Assembly (NCBI GenBank): GCA_963730395.1
Contig: CAVSSK010000011.1
Span: 62,001 to 126,000 of the forward strand
Source: Bog-473 sp963730395
Lineage (GTDB): Bacteria; Actinomycetota; Acidimicrobiia; Acidimicrobiales; RAAP-2
DNA: 64,000 nt
Direction of reading: 5' to 3'
The translations under genes were made by a program, and so were the position numbers. The notes beneath the pieces were generated by a model. It searched no databases, was not told the DNA's origin, and saw only the letters and a list, made by a program, of their open reading frames with translations. This document shows positions 1 to 8,080 of this stretch, in pieces (within the stretch, counting starts at the first letter, position 1; every line of letters begins with the position of its first letter).

Positions 1-819
1 GGGGTGGAGGCGGTGGCCGACCTCGGGATGCACAACCGGGAGCTGGTGGACCGGGGCGAGCAGCCGCCCCCGGGCTTCTTCGCCGCACCACGGACGTCCT
101 TCAACGGCGCGGTGTCGAACCGGAAGCGCTTCGCCTCCGTCTCGGTGCCGCTCGAGGACGTGAAGCTGGTGGGCCAGGTCTACGAGGCCACCGTCAACGA
201 CGTGATCCTGGCCGTGGTCTCGGGTGGCCTGCGCCGGCTGCTCGAGGCCCGGGGCGAGACGGCGGAGCAGTCGATGGTGGCGATGGTCCCGGTCTCGACG
301 CGGCCCGAGGGGATGGGCGCGGAGCTGGGGAACCAGGTCTCGGGCATGCTGGTGTCGCTGGCCAGCGACATCGACGACCCCGTGCACCGGCTCGATGCGA
401 TCTCGGAGTCGGCGCGGGTGGCCAAGGAGCAGGAGAAGCTGCACCGGGGCCGCTTCCTGGGTGACCTGGCGCAGATCGCCCTCCCGGCCCTGGCGACCCG
501 CCTGGCCCGCGTCATGGCGGGGACGCGCCTGTTCGACAAGGTGCGGCCCCCGTTCAACGTGACGGTGTCGAGCGTCCGGGGCCCCGACTTCTCGCTGTTC
601 TGCGCCGGGAGCCGGGTGGCCGACATGTACCCGGTCGGGCCGATCACCGAGGGGATCGGCGTCAACGTGACGGTGTTCTCGTATCTCGACCGGGTCCAGT
701 TCGGGCTGCTGGCCTGCCGCCGGCTGCTGCCCGAGCTCGGCGAGGTGGCGTCGTACCTCGACGAGGCGCTGGGCGAGCTCGTGGGCTGCGCCCTCGACGC
801 CCGGGGGGCGACGGCCTGA
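1..819 (+). CDS. WS/DGAT-family O-acyltransferase, C-terminal part (5' truncated by window)
   Basis: This is the C-terminal ~270 residues of a wax ester synthase/acyl-CoA:diacylglycerol acyltransferase, which esterifies acyl-CoA to fatty alcohols or diacylglycerol for storage lipid. The segment PRTSFNG followed by Arg and the late block PFNVTVSSVRGP are typical of the second half of the family. The catalytic HHxxxDG motif lies in the N-terminal half and is outside the window, so activity cannot be judged. The family usually has ~450-480 residues. The gene ends with TGA, and a strong hairpin follows about 60 bp downstream. Confidence 0.85.
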   Translation, partial: GVEAVADLGMHNRELVDRGEQPPPGFFAAPRTSFNGAVSNRKRFASVSVPLEDVKLVGQVYEATVNDVILAVVSGGLRRLLEARGETAEQSMVAMVPVSTRPEGMGAELGNQVSGMLVSLASDIDDPVHRLDAISESARVAKEQEKLHRGRFLGDLAQIALPALATRLARVMAGTRLFDKVRPPFNVTVSSVRGPDFSLFCAGSRVADMYPVGPITEGIGVNVTVFSYLDRVQFGLLACRRLLPELGEVASYLDEALGELVGCALDARGATA

Positions 820-877
820 CCCATTGCGCCGCTCAGCGCGGTGCGGTGCGTGGGCCGGTGGCGGCCGACCGAGAGGC

Positions 878-917
878 GGGCAGTGCGGGCCTCGTGGCGA
901 TCCGGCCCGCACTGCCC
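878..917. terminator. Strong 14-bp stem-loop between convergent genes
   Basis: GGGCAGTGCGGGCC (878-891) is perfectly complementary to GGCCCGCACTGCCC (904-917), with a 12-nt loop. It lies between the rightward acyltransferase and the leftward Ser-rich gene, so it could end transcription from both sides. There is no long T-run, as is usual for actinobacterial terminators. Confidence 0.7.
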
Positions 918-956
918 TTCCTCATGGTCGGGGAGGATGCGGAGGTGAGGCGGCTG

Positions 957-1316
957 TCACGACCCCGAGGTCGAGCCGGTGGACGGCGTGGTGCCGGTCC
1001 CGGCCGGGGGCGTCCCGGTGTGGGAGCCCGAGCCGCTGCCCATGTTCGGGCAGTTGTGGGTCGAACTGGAGCCCGAGCCCGAACTGGAGCTCGAGCCCGA
1101 GGAGCTGCTCGAGGACCCCGAGCTCGAACTGCCCGATCCGGAGCTCCCCGAGCTGGTGCTCGGCGCGGGGGTGGTGGACGAGTTGGATGTCGAGCTCGAG
1201 CCTGAGTTGCCGGTCGTGGTCGAGGTGGTGGCCGCGTTGGCGACCAGCGCGCCGCCGGCCAGGAGGCCGGAGGTCAGTGCGCCGATGGCCAGCACATTGC
1301 GGAGGCGGATCTGCAT
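957..1316 (-). CDS. Secreted Ser/Gly/Thr-rich low-complexity protein
   Basis: The protein has 119 residues. I start it at the ATG at 1316 because an AAAGGTG ribosome-binding site lies ~10 nt upstream and the following residues form a clean signal peptide: MQIRLRN, then a hydrophobic stretch ending ALVANA. The mature part is almost entirely Ser, Gly and Thr, with runs such as GSSSSGSSSSSSG, and carries one NCPNM motif near the C-terminus. It is probably an exported linker-like or cell-surface low-complexity protein. No family is recognised. The Ser repeats are written with mixed codons, which is why a Glu/Leu-rich shadow frame runs on the other strand. Confidence 0.6.
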   Translation of the reverse strand: MQIRLRNVLAIGALTSGLLAGGALVANAATTSTTTGNSGSSSTSNSSTTPAPSTSSGSSGSGSSSSGSSSSSSGSSSSSGSGSSSTHNCPNMGSGSGSHTGTPPAGTGTTPSTGSTSGS

Positions 1317-1470
1317 GAGTGTGTGCACCTTTCGTCTCTCGTGAAGCGCCAGCCCGTTCGGGCCGGTACACCACACGTTGCACCCCGTACCTGAGTGCGG
1401 GCGCAGAACGACGTGGGCAGGTGTGAGGAGTTACCTGACGAACAGGTGACGATTCACAGGAACCGCCGGA

Positions 1471-2446
1471 TCAGGTGGCTGCGGCCAGCTCGCGGTAGTG
1501 ACGACGCCAGATCAGCTTGTAGACCCGGGTCCAGCGGGGGATGGAGCGCAGGCCGGGGATGAAGGGCAGGAAGATCAACCCGACGGAGAGGACCATCATG
1601 ATGCGCCCACACCTCGAGGTCGGCGTTGGTCGACTGGTTCATCGGGTACACCTGGTACCACATGGTGTAGAGCCACAGCCACGCCTGCCCGGGGAAGTTC
1701 CCGGTCTCGTTCATCATTCCCCACTGGGTGCCCTGCAGGTGCTGGGCGCCGGCCTTGTCGGCCAGGTAGGTCCCGTCGGCGAGGAAGAGCAACGGCTTGG
1801 TGTAGTTGGTGTTGTAGAAGCCGCCCTCGCTCAGGAGCGTGCCGTCGAGGCCGCCCGTCTGCGACATGGCGGTCAACGAGCCGATGATCACGCCGACCGG
1901 GCCGTAGCGCCCGGCGGGGACGTGGAGCCTGCCGTTGACGTCCGTCGCGTTGGCGACCGCCTTCTCGTAGGCGGTGGTCCAGGCAGCTTGCTGTGCCGCC
2001 GACGCGCCCTGGTACACGTTGAGGGCGGCCTGGGTCACGGGCTGGTTGGGCAGGGTGCGCAGTGGGCCGATGACGAAGTCCTGCGCCGTGTCGATCGGCT
2101 GGTGGACGCCGAACCACTGCGCGGGCTCGAAGAAGCCGATGTGCTGCGCCGCATCCGGCGTCGAGTTGTACGGGGGTCCGTAGGAGGCCGTTCCGCTCGA
2201 GCCGTCCAGCTCGGTGATGGCCGTCTGTGCGAAGTCGACGGGGCTGTTGACCGACCAGGTCTTGAGCGTGATGGCCGGGTCGTCGGGTGAGGAGAAGACG
2301 ACGGCCAGCAGCACGATGAGCACGGCCACGGCGAGGAAGGCGACGAAGGCCTCCTTCAAGATGTCGTAGGGGACGTAGGCGCCCTTCCATTCCTTGACGT
2401 CGCGGTCGGGCTTGAACCGGCGGGGCTTCTTCGTGTCCGGGCTCAT
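1471..2446 (-). CDS. Menaquinol-cytochrome c reductase, cytochrome b C-terminal-type subunit (one frameshift)
   Basis: This is the second membrane subunit of a bc-type menaquinol oxidase complex. After a cytoplasmic N-terminus (KPDRDVKEWKGAYVPYD) there is a transmembrane helix (about residues 32-52), a long extracytoplasmic region, and a C-terminal helix. The reading frame is intact to NADLEVWAH at about 1605. It then continues in another frame as IMMVLSVGLIFLPFIPG and ends ELAAAT at 1471, so one small indel near 1603 breaks it. No CxxCH haem-c motif is seen. Its ATG overlaps the stop of the upstream cytochrome b gene (ATGA), so the two are translationally coupled. The family call rests on this operon position and the membrane layout. 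Confidence 0.7.
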
Positions 2447-3162
2447 GCCGGCTCCCCGGCGGCCACGGCGGCATCCGCAACCGGCTCGGTGTGGTGCTCA
2501 GCCACTTCGAACGGAGGCACGATGCCGCGGCGCCGCACCAGCAGGACGTGGAGCCCGGCGATGAGGGCGACCCCGATGGGGAGCAGCACGATGTGCCACA
2601 TCAGCATCTGTCCGAAATTCAGCACGTTCCAGAAGGCGCCGGCGCCGGTGGAGTTGATCCCGTCCTTGGCCTGGGTGGAGATCCACTGCGAGTCGAAGTT
2701 CGTCTGCGAGACGTAGCCCGTGAAGGCGGCGGCCACGGACACCAGGAAGGAGATGACCCCGGTGGCCCAGGTGAGCCGACGGTTCCCACGCCAGGCCGCC
2801 ATGAAGAACTTGCCCCACAAGTGGATGACCATGAAGAAGAAGAAGGCCTCGACGCTCCAGAGGTGCAGAGAGTTCACGAAGTGCCCGGTGCTCGAGACGT
2901 GCCACCACGTCGGCCCCATGATGGCGAGGATGCAGCCGGTGATGATGACCCAGGCCAGGCTCACCACGGTCAGCACGCCGAAGACGTAGATCCACGACGC
3001 CATGTAGGCGGGCTGGCGGTCGGGGAGGAGTTGGTCGGGCGGGAAGGCCGACTCGGCGGCGTGGCGGACCCGGGCGGTCCACTGGCGTGACTCCGCCGAG
3101 GAATGGGCGGGGCCGGTGCGGTCGACCTGGGCCTGGCTGCCGACGTTCGTGTCGATGCTCAC
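2443..3162 (-). CDS. qcrB: Cytochrome b, N-terminal (b6-type) subunit of menaquinol-cytochrome c reductase
   Basis: This 239-residue integral membrane protein carries the two haems of a bc/b6f-type complex. The haem ligands are visible: LHLWSVEAFFFFMVIH places two His 14 apart in helix II, and HIVLLPIGVALIAGLH places two His 15 apart in helix IV. That is the b6-type spacing, found in split Gram-positive cytochromes b. The start is the GTG at 3162, with AAGGGAGA 7-8 nt upstream. This start overlaps the TGA of the small gene before it (GTGA). The last residues overlap the next ATG. Rieske and cytochrome c genes are not in this window. Confidence 0.88.
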   Translation of the reverse strand: MSIDTNVGSQAQVDRTGPAHSSAESRQWTARVRHAAESAFPPDQLLPDRQPAYMASWIYVFGVLTVVSLAWVIITGCILAIMGPTWWHVSSTGHFVNSLHLWSVEAFFFFMVIHLWGKFFMAAWRGNRRLTWATGVISFLVSVAAAFTGYVSQTNFDSQWISTQAKDGINSTGAGAFWNVLNFGQMLMWHIVLLPIGVALIAGLHVLLVRRRGIVPPFEVAEHHTEPVADAAVAAGEPA

Positions 3163-3335
3163 TGGCGGTCTCCCTTGCGCTTCGGGAACGGGAGGAGGAT
3201 CGCCAGGACGAAGACGACGATCATCAAGATGATGACGACGAGGTTGGCGGCTGAGATCTGGATGAAACCCCAATGGAAATACTTGCCGGTTCCACCCAGG
3301 TTGATCAGGGCTGCGAGAAGGACTCCGAGGACCAT
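3159..3335 (-). CDS. 58-residue single-helix membrane protein heading the cytochrome b operon
   Basis: ATG at 3333-3335 opens a short frame beginning MVLGVLLAALINLGG and containing a strong hydrophobic helix (about residues 31-49) followed by PFPKRKGDRQ. The helix's end, the basic tail and the 4-nt overlap (GTGA) with the cytochrome b GTG argue that it is a genuine translated gene, first in the operon. It could be an assembly or accessory subunit of the bc complex. I do not recognise a named family. The promoter should lie between 3336 and 3420. Confidence 0.65.
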   Translation of the reverse strand: MVLGVLLAALINLGGTGKYFHWGFIQISAANLVVIILMIVVFVLAILLPFPKRKGDRQ

Positions 3336-3420
3336 GCGGCCACCCTACGCTGGGGCTTCCCTATTGGTTAGGGACCTTTGTCACAAGGTCGTCGTTGTCC
3401 ACAGGCACTGTAGGCGCTGG

Positions 3421-4200
3421 TCAGCGCTTGGTCGCCCGCCAGCAGTACGAGCGCATCGGGACATCGATGACCTCTTGGGCGACGAACGCCTCGTGCTCGT
3501 CGAGGAAGCGCGCCATGGCATCGAGGTGTCGTCGGCGGTCTTCCTCCTCCATGGTGATCACGGCGCTGTAGGTCGTGGCCAGCGCGACGAGGTCGCGTTT
3601 CGTCATTGGTCGGTTCCACCGGAAGAGCGCGGTCTCGGGCTCGTGGAACGGGCTCTGTCCGCCGATGTCGACATTGACCGCGTGACGCCGCCGGCGCCGG
3701 GCGTCCACGTCGGCCTGCTCCTCGGGGCTGAAGATGATGCCGCCGGCCCACAGCGAGCGCACCCAGTCGACGGAGCGGTCGGGGCCGCTCCAGACGAGGG
3801 AGAGGCGCCCGGAGGGGCGCAGCACCCGGGCCACCTCGGGCACGGCCCGCTCCTCGTCGACCCAGTGCCATGCGGAGGCGGCGATGACCACGTCGTAGGA
3901 CGACGTCGATGCCGGAATCACCTCGGCCTGGCCGGCCAGGACCTCCACGGCGGCATTGCGGGATGCCAGCACGTCCCGCATCCGGTCGTCCGGCTCGACG
4001 GCGGTCACGTGACGGACCCGTTGCTCGAGCAACCGGGTGAGCACTCCGGTTCCGGCGCCGATCTCGAGCACGTCGGCGGCACCGGCGGGGAGCAGCCAGT
4101 CGAGCGCCTCGTCCGAGGGGCCGGGGCGGAGCCGGTTGTACTCGTCGGCGACGGCGCCGAAGGAGCTGCCCAGCTGGGCCGTGGTCTCGTCCTGGCGCAC
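3421..4200 (-). CDS. SAM-dependent class I methyltransferase
   Basis: This 259-residue protein has a Rossmann methyltransferase fold. Motif I is VLEIGAGTG, followed by an acidic VEPDDRM strand, SYDVVIAASAWHW and the LRPSGRLSLVW post-motif. It resembles the broad Methyltransf_11 group, and the substrate is unknown. The open frame continues upstream through the antisense of tRNA-Gly, so I use the GTG at 4200. There is no good ribosome-binding site there and the start is uncertain. The gene ends ~85 bp before the cytochrome b operon promoter region and is separately transcribed. Confidence 0.82.
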   Translation of the reverse strand: MRQDETTAQLGSSFGAVADEYNRLRPGPSDEALDWLLPAGAADVLEIGAGTGVLTRLLEQRVRHVTAVEPDDRMRDVLASRNAAVEVLAGQAEVIPASTSSYDVVIAASAWHWVDEERAVPEVARVLRPSGRLSLVWSGPDRSVDWVRSLWAGGIIFSPEEQADVDARRRRRHAVNVDIGGQSPFHEPETALFRWNRPMTKRDLVALATTYSAVITMEEEDRRRHLDAMARFLDEHEAFVAQEVIDVPMRSYCWRATKR

Positions 4201-4327
4201 GCCAGGCAATCTACCGAGGCAGCTCCAAGGCCTGGCGGCGTGCGCGCTCGGCCCGCGTGCGTCCAGTTGGGAGCGGGGGAGCGGGCCCTCTCCGGGCATC
4301 GCCACCGCGATAGAATGGTTGCTCAAC

Positions 4328-4402
4328 GCGGAAGTGGCGCAGCGGTAGCGCATCACCTTGCCAAGGTGAGGGTCGCGGGTTCGAATCCCGTCTTCCGCTC
4401 CA
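4328..4402 (+). tRNA. tRNA-Gly (GCC)
   Basis: The acceptor stem is GCGGAAG (4328-4334) pairing with CTTCCGC (4392-4398). The discriminator is T, and the CCA end is encoded (4400-4402). The anticodon arm is TCACC-TTGCCAA-GGTGA with anticodon GCC at 4360-4362, and the T-arm is GCGGG-TTCGAAT-CCCGT. All arms fold without mismatch apart from one G-T pair. A diverged copy of its 3' 47 nt lies at 6421-6467, marking this gene as a likely integration site. Confidence 0.97.
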
Positions 4403-4473
4403 TCGTAGCAGGTCAAGGACTGTTTCTCAACCTACAGTCCTTCGGCGAGTGAGGCTTGGGAACGACTCAACCA

Positions 4474-6033
4474 TCATGCCGTGCGACTTCCGACACAACT
4501 GCCGAGTGCAATAGCTCGAGTGGCATCGGCGGGGAGCAGGAACCCATCGGCACGATCCCTCTTCACTGCACGGGCCCAGGCAGCAACGAACTGGGCGTGG
4601 GTCTTGTAGAGGCTGGCTAGGTGAGCTGCGCTGTACGGCACGGTGGAGCCGAAGAGGAAGCAGAAGCCCCCGCTGTTGCCTTGGCTTCCCAGCGCAGCGA
4701 TCGGCGCATCAACTTGTGGAGTTCGCACACCTCCGATGACGTTTCCGTTTGGGTCAAGGTCGTACACCACTGGCGAGACGTGGGTCGTTGCCAGGAGGGG
4801 CGCCCGGGGAGGCGGAGTTCCGGTCACAACCCACCTGTTAAGCCAGTAGACGGCGGCGTCGAGTGCCCAGTGCGTTCCCCCTGTGTTGATAGGAACGGCG
4901 CAATTGAACCCACCCACCGGAGTGCGCGTCGGATCCTGCATGGCAGATAGGTTCTTCACTGCACCCTCACCATTGCCAGTGTCATTGGGACCGATGGCGA
5001 GACCGTAGTAGTCGTAGTGCGAGCTGCCGGCGATCTCCCAGAGTCGGAACCATTTCGGATTGCCGTAATGCAGCCGGTCAGTCAGGTTGCTGTTGTCGAC
5101 GTCGGTTTCGGTCTCGAACTCGAGAACCGGGACACCGATGTCATTGCGAATTGTGGTCGGGTTCGGTGCGGCGTAGTTGGTCTGCGGTGCTTGGGAAAGT
5201 GGAGCGCCGGTACCAAATTGGCTGTGTACCAGAAAACCTTGGTAAACGTGCGATATCGGCTGTATCGCATCGATGTACGTCATGAGCCGTCCAGCCGACT
5301 GCGACTCACCCGCCGCAATGAATGTGTGTGGCCGCAGACCACCCAAGATCTTCGATGAATCTTTGCGAACCGTCTGGCCGGCCTGCAAGAAGATGTCGTA
5401 GGAGAAGCTGTCGCCTGGGTGCGAGAGCGACGAGTATTCCGCCGGATCGGTGGCTTTCGCTGAGTTGACACCGACTTGTTGGGCGGAGACCCCTACCCAG
5501 GCGAAGCCGTCGCGAATCAGTTCGTTGTGGGAGAGCGTCCAGTCAGGGCTGTCATCCGTTCCGCCGCTCACATTTAGCCACTCGACCACCACCGTCCCGT
5601 TGAACTTCTCCGGGTTGATCGGACGGTAGACAGCTATCCGCGTCTTATATGGTGCGCTGACACCCGTTGCGACTGCCCACTTGCCGTCACTCGTCAGAGG
5701 CTGCGCGGGCCTGTAGGAGTGTGCGCCACCAGAGACGAAGAACTGGGACCTCTCGTAGCCGACCTTTGCCAGGTTGAAACTCGTGCCGTAAAGGGTGTTG
5801 TTGAACGTGGGAGAGCCAACCGGAAAGGGCCCGGTGACGGTGACGCCGGAGAGGGTGTGCGAGGTGCTCGTCGATGTCAAATCGCCGGAGGACGCGGACG
5901 AGGCGGAGCTCGGTGAAACGCCGAACGCCACGAGAACGACGCTCAAACCTAGGCCCGCCGCGAAACCGCGGGTGATGTGCCAGTTGCCCTGCCTCCCAGA
6001 ATGACCTCTGCCGGCGGTTTCGTCTGACGTCAT
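4474..6033 (-). CDS. Secreted alpha/beta-hydrolase-domain protein (Abhydrolase_10-like)
   Basis: The protein has about 519 residues from the ATG at 6033. I chose this start because it gives a signal peptide (WHITRGFAAGLGLSVVLVAF, then a Ser/Ala-rich stretch). The body matches large alpha/beta-hydrolase-domain proteins of unknown substrate: a nucleophile elbow GESQSAG, strand TVVVEWLNVSGG, and late blocks including GSSHYDYY with a candidate catalytic His. It is exported and possibly cell-wall associated. The gene sits alone between tRNA-Gly and a copy of the tRNA 3' half, and its G+C is visibly lower than its neighbours, so it looks like acquired cargo. Confidence 0.75.
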   Translation of the reverse strand: MTSDETAGRGHSGRQGNWHITRGFAAGLGLSVVLVAFGVSPSSASSASSGDLTSTSTSHTLSGVTVTGPFPVGSPTFNNTLYGTSFNLAKVGYERSQFFVSGGAHSYRPAQPLTSDGKWAVATGVSAPYKTRIAVYRPINPEKFNGTVVVEWLNVSGGTDDSPDWTLSHNELIRDGFAWVGVSAQQVGVNSAKATDPAEYSSLSHPGDSFSYDIFLQAGQTVRKDSSKILGGLRPHTFIAAGESQSAGRLMTYIDAIQPISHVYQGFLVHSQFGTGAPLSQAPQTNYAAPNPTTIRNDIGVPVLEFETETDVDNSNLTDRLHYGNPKWFRLWEIAGSSHYDYYGLAIGPNDTGNGEGAVKNLSAMQDPTRTPVGGFNCAVPINTGGTHWALDAAVYWLNRWVVTGTPPPRAPLLATTHVSPVVYDLDPNGNVIGGVRTPQVDAPIAALGSQGNSGGFCFLFGSTVPYSAAHLASLYKTHAQFVAAWARAVKRDRADGFLLPADATRAIALGSCVGSRTA

Positions 6034-6315
6034 GGCCTGCCCTGGTCGGAAGTGCACCACAGTCACCCTGATGGCTGTCAGTGGCAAGTCTGGCACGACC
6101 TGCCAAAAGGATTCCCACGGGTTCCTCTTTCAGCATTACGACCAATTCGCCTCCGACGTCGACGCTTTCCTGTCGTGGCGCAAGCAGATGCCGAGTGATG
6201 ACCCGATGCCGAGCAATGTCGAAGGTGCTCATCCGGCACACTTCTTCCCGGCGTCTCGCGGGGAGTGGTCGAATTTTCGGGCTCATAACCCGTGACCCTG
6301 AGGGACGAAGGTCGG

Positions 6316-6362
6316 GTAGAGCGCTCTGCTACCGGGACGGATTGCGTGGACGGAGTGGAAAC
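6316..6362 (+). repeat. Direct repeat A (partner at 26556-26602)
   Basis: This is 47 bp starting GTAGAGCGCTCTGCTA, with GTGGACGGAGTGGAAA near its end. It aligns without gaps to 26556-26602 at roughly 38 of 47 positions, in the same orientation, 20.24 kb away. Its first part contains the palindrome AGAGCGCTCT. Confidence 0.7.
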
Positions 6363-6420
6363 TCGGTGGCCGGGACCGCACTACAAGGGATCCGCCGGAT
6401 CTAATCGATCCAAACGACCG

Positions 6421-6467
6421 CCCGGCCAAGGTAAGGGTCGCAGGTTCCAATCCCGCCTTCTGCTCCA
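6421..6467 (+). pseudogene. Diverged 3' half of tRNA-Gly (att-like remnant)
   Basis: These 47 nt match the 3' 47 nt of tRNA-Gly(GCC) (4356-4402) at 40 positions, from the anticodon loop (GGCCAAGGT) through the T-arm (CAGGTTCCAATCCCG) to the encoded CCA at 6465-6467. There is no matching 5' half upstream. Such 3'-tRNA duplications are the usual trace of tyrosine-recombinase integration. No integrase gene remains in the interval. Confidence 0.7.
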
Positions 6468-6480
6468 AGAAGAATTCGGT

Positions 6481-6602
6481 TGAGAGAGCAAGGCAGCGCA
6501 CCCAAAACGGGCCAAAACCGCCGCGCAGGGACGGGGTCGCACGGCGGCGCCGGCGGCACGGCGGCGCCGCCGGCACGGCGGCCGCCCACCCGGGAAACGG
6601 AG
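6481..6602 (+). repeat. Dispersed repeat C, copy 1
   Basis: It begins TGAGAGAGCAAGGC, has a conserved AAACGGGCCAAAAC about 25 nt in, and ends CCGGGAAACGGAG. The same element occurs inverted at 18940-19035. The first ~39 nt and the last 13 nt are nearly identical, while the G+C-rich middle differs in length and sequence. Confidence 0.65.
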
Positions 6603-6699
6603 GGGGGCGGGACGGAGGGGCTTTGGCCCTTTGAGGAAAGGCTCCGGCAGACCTGACCCAGTCCGGCACGTCCGCACGCCCTCGCCCCGTCATATCTGG

Positions 6700-7008
6700 T
6701 CAGAACGGCGCCTCGCCGACACCTTGGAAGTGCCCGCTCGCATCGATAAGCGCACCTTGACCGCGGCGACCGCTATTCACCAGTCGCAGCTCGAACGTTC
6801 CGAGCGCCTGGAGGGTCCGCAGGTCCTCCTCGCTGAGGCCGTCGATTACCCCACCCCACTTGACCCGCCCCTCGATGTTGCCGCCGCGCCCGTCAAGTCT
6901 CTCGATCTTGTGCACCTCCGCATCCCGGGTGAGCTGCACGTGCACATCGAACCGCCTGCCGCCGACCACGATCGTCGCTGCGCCGTTGTAGCTCGGCTCG
7001 CTCATCAT
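6700..7008 (-). CDS. DUF4873-like small beta-sheet protein
   Basis: The protein has 102 residues. The opening YNGAATIVVGGRRFDVHVQLT and the closing GHFQGVGEAPF resemble DUF4873-type domains, which end in a similar G-V-G-x-P-F. No catalytic residues are evident. It starts 8 bp after the stop of the SHOCT-domain gene, with AGAGGATCGG before the ATG, so it is the second gene of a two-gene leftward operon. The start could be either of two consecutive ATGs. Function is unknown. Confidence 0.6.
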   Translation of the reverse strand: MMSEPSYNGAATIVVGGRRFDVHVQLTRDAEVHKIERLDGRGGNIEGRVKWGGVIDGLSEEDLRTLQALGTFELRLVNSGRRGQGALIDASGHFQGVGEAPF

Positions 7009-7016
7009 CCGATCCT

Positions 7017-7391
7017 CTAGAGCCGATCCACGAGCGCCGCCCGCTTGGCCTCGAACTCCTCGTCGGTCAAGAGGCCGCTCGCATGGAGATCGGCGAGCTG
7101 CTTCAATTGTTCGGCGGGGTCGGCCACGGGCGTCGGCGCCTCAGGTACGAACGTGAGTTCCCCCCAGCTCGACGTCAGTCCCGTTCGGTGCATGTCAGTT
7201 TGAGTGAGTTTGTAGCCGTGGTCCGCCATGACTTTGATGTATTCGGGTAGGCGTTTCTGCGCAGCCTTCTTGCTCTTGTCGCGAACTTCAACGACGATTT
7301 GCGCTGCCCCGATGGCCAACTGCGGGTCGATCTGACTCCGGAAGTCCGCCTCCCACTTCTCGTCAGATACCGCTGTCGAAAAGATTCCCAT
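7017..7391 (-). CDS. SHOCT-domain protein
   Basis: The protein has 124 residues. The C-terminal ~33 residues (LKQLADLHASGLLTDEEFEA and following) are a SHOCT domain, a short helical module common at protein ends and thought to mediate interaction or oligomerisation. The N-terminal ~80 residues (MGIFSTAVSDEKWEAD onward) look like a small alpha/beta domain with no assigned role. It is the first gene of the operon with the DUF4873-like gene. No membrane segment is present. Confidence 0.75.
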   Translation of the reverse strand: MGIFSTAVSDEKWEADFRSQIDPQLAIGAAQIVVEVRDKSKKAAQKRLPEYIKVMADHGYKLTQTDMHRTGLTSSWGELTFVPEAPTPVADPAEQLKQLADLHASGLLTDEEFEAKRAALVDRL

Positions 7392-7503
7392 ACACCCAGT
7401 ATGGCCACTCCCCGGACTTGAACCGCTACGCCACCCTCCACCGCCGCAGCTCCCGCCGCTCCCGGTCGGTGGACAGAATGTCGAGCTGATCCTTGGGCCG
7501 ACT

Positions 7504-7934
7504 TCAGAACGTGGTGGGCGTCACCGTGGGCTTGCCCTCCACCTTGTCCACGGCCTCGGTGACGAACGCCTGGGCCTGATCAGGGTCGCGCGTGCGGATG
7601 TCGACGTAGTCGACGGCGCCGTAGACCTTCCCCACCTTGAACACCACCAGATCCGCGCCGGCGTTGACGCCATCGGCGCTGAGCTTGAGGGCGTAGGCGC
7701 TCGACTGGTAGCCGAGGGCCGGGAAGGACATGGCACCGACGCTCATCGTCCCGGTCGTGCCGCCCGAGGAGACGGTGTAGGTCGTGCAGTGCGCCAGGGC
7801 ATGGCTCAGCGCCCTGAAGGCGGCTGCGGCGCCGGGTCCAGTGGCGAGGACCTCGTTCACCTCGGGGGTGTTCCGTCCTGGTAGCTGACGGCGACCTTGG
7901 TCTGAAGGGCAAGAGCTGGTACGTCGAAGCCTCC
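7504..7934 (-). pseudogene. PknH-type extracellular sensor domain, broken remnant
   Basis: The frame from 7860 to 7504 reads through GYQSSAYALKLSADG, a hydrophobic strand and VDKVEGKP. This is like the C-terminal sensor domain of mycobacterial PknH-type kinases and related lipoproteins (PknH_C family). The preceding segment (ALALQTKVAVSYQDG, to about 7934) is in another frame, so a one-base shift near 7860 splits it. No lipobox, kinase domain or start region is found further upstream, so I regard it as a truncated remnant rather than a single sequencing error. Confidence 0.5.
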
Positions 7935-8080
7935 CGGGAGCACGCGCCGAAGGCGGCCAGCGAGCCGACCGAGGAATTCTGAACCCCTGCCCCAGTCCGA
8001 AGCAGGCTCTTCGGGGCTAGCCCAGGGAGCCAAGCAAGGTGCCCTCGGTACCGGCACCATGTGCTCCGGGGTGCCCGGTC

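Larger units (their letters stand above)
6034..6699. other. Gene-free stretch rich in repeats
   Basis: No convincing gene is seen in these 666 bases. They contain repeat A (6316-6362), the tRNA-Gly 3' remnant (6421-6467) and dispersed repeat C (6481-6602). The first ~280 bases are the upstream/promoter region of the hydrolase gene. Confidence 0.6.

Noticed and set aside
1590..1615. Programmed frameshift in the cytochrome b C-terminal subunit
   Set aside because: No slippery heptamer or downstream stimulatory structure is visible, and many unrelated genes here show similar shifts, so an indel is more likely.
3421..4416. Longer methyltransferase frame extending through tRNA-Gly
   Set aside because: The extra N-terminal residues are the antisense translation of the tRNA gene and are not part of the methyltransferase fold.
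6283..6693. Leftward 136-codon frame after the tRNA remnant
   Set aside because: It reads through the tRNA-like remnant and repeats A and C. It has no ribosome-binding site and is a known type of false gene near tRNA fragments.
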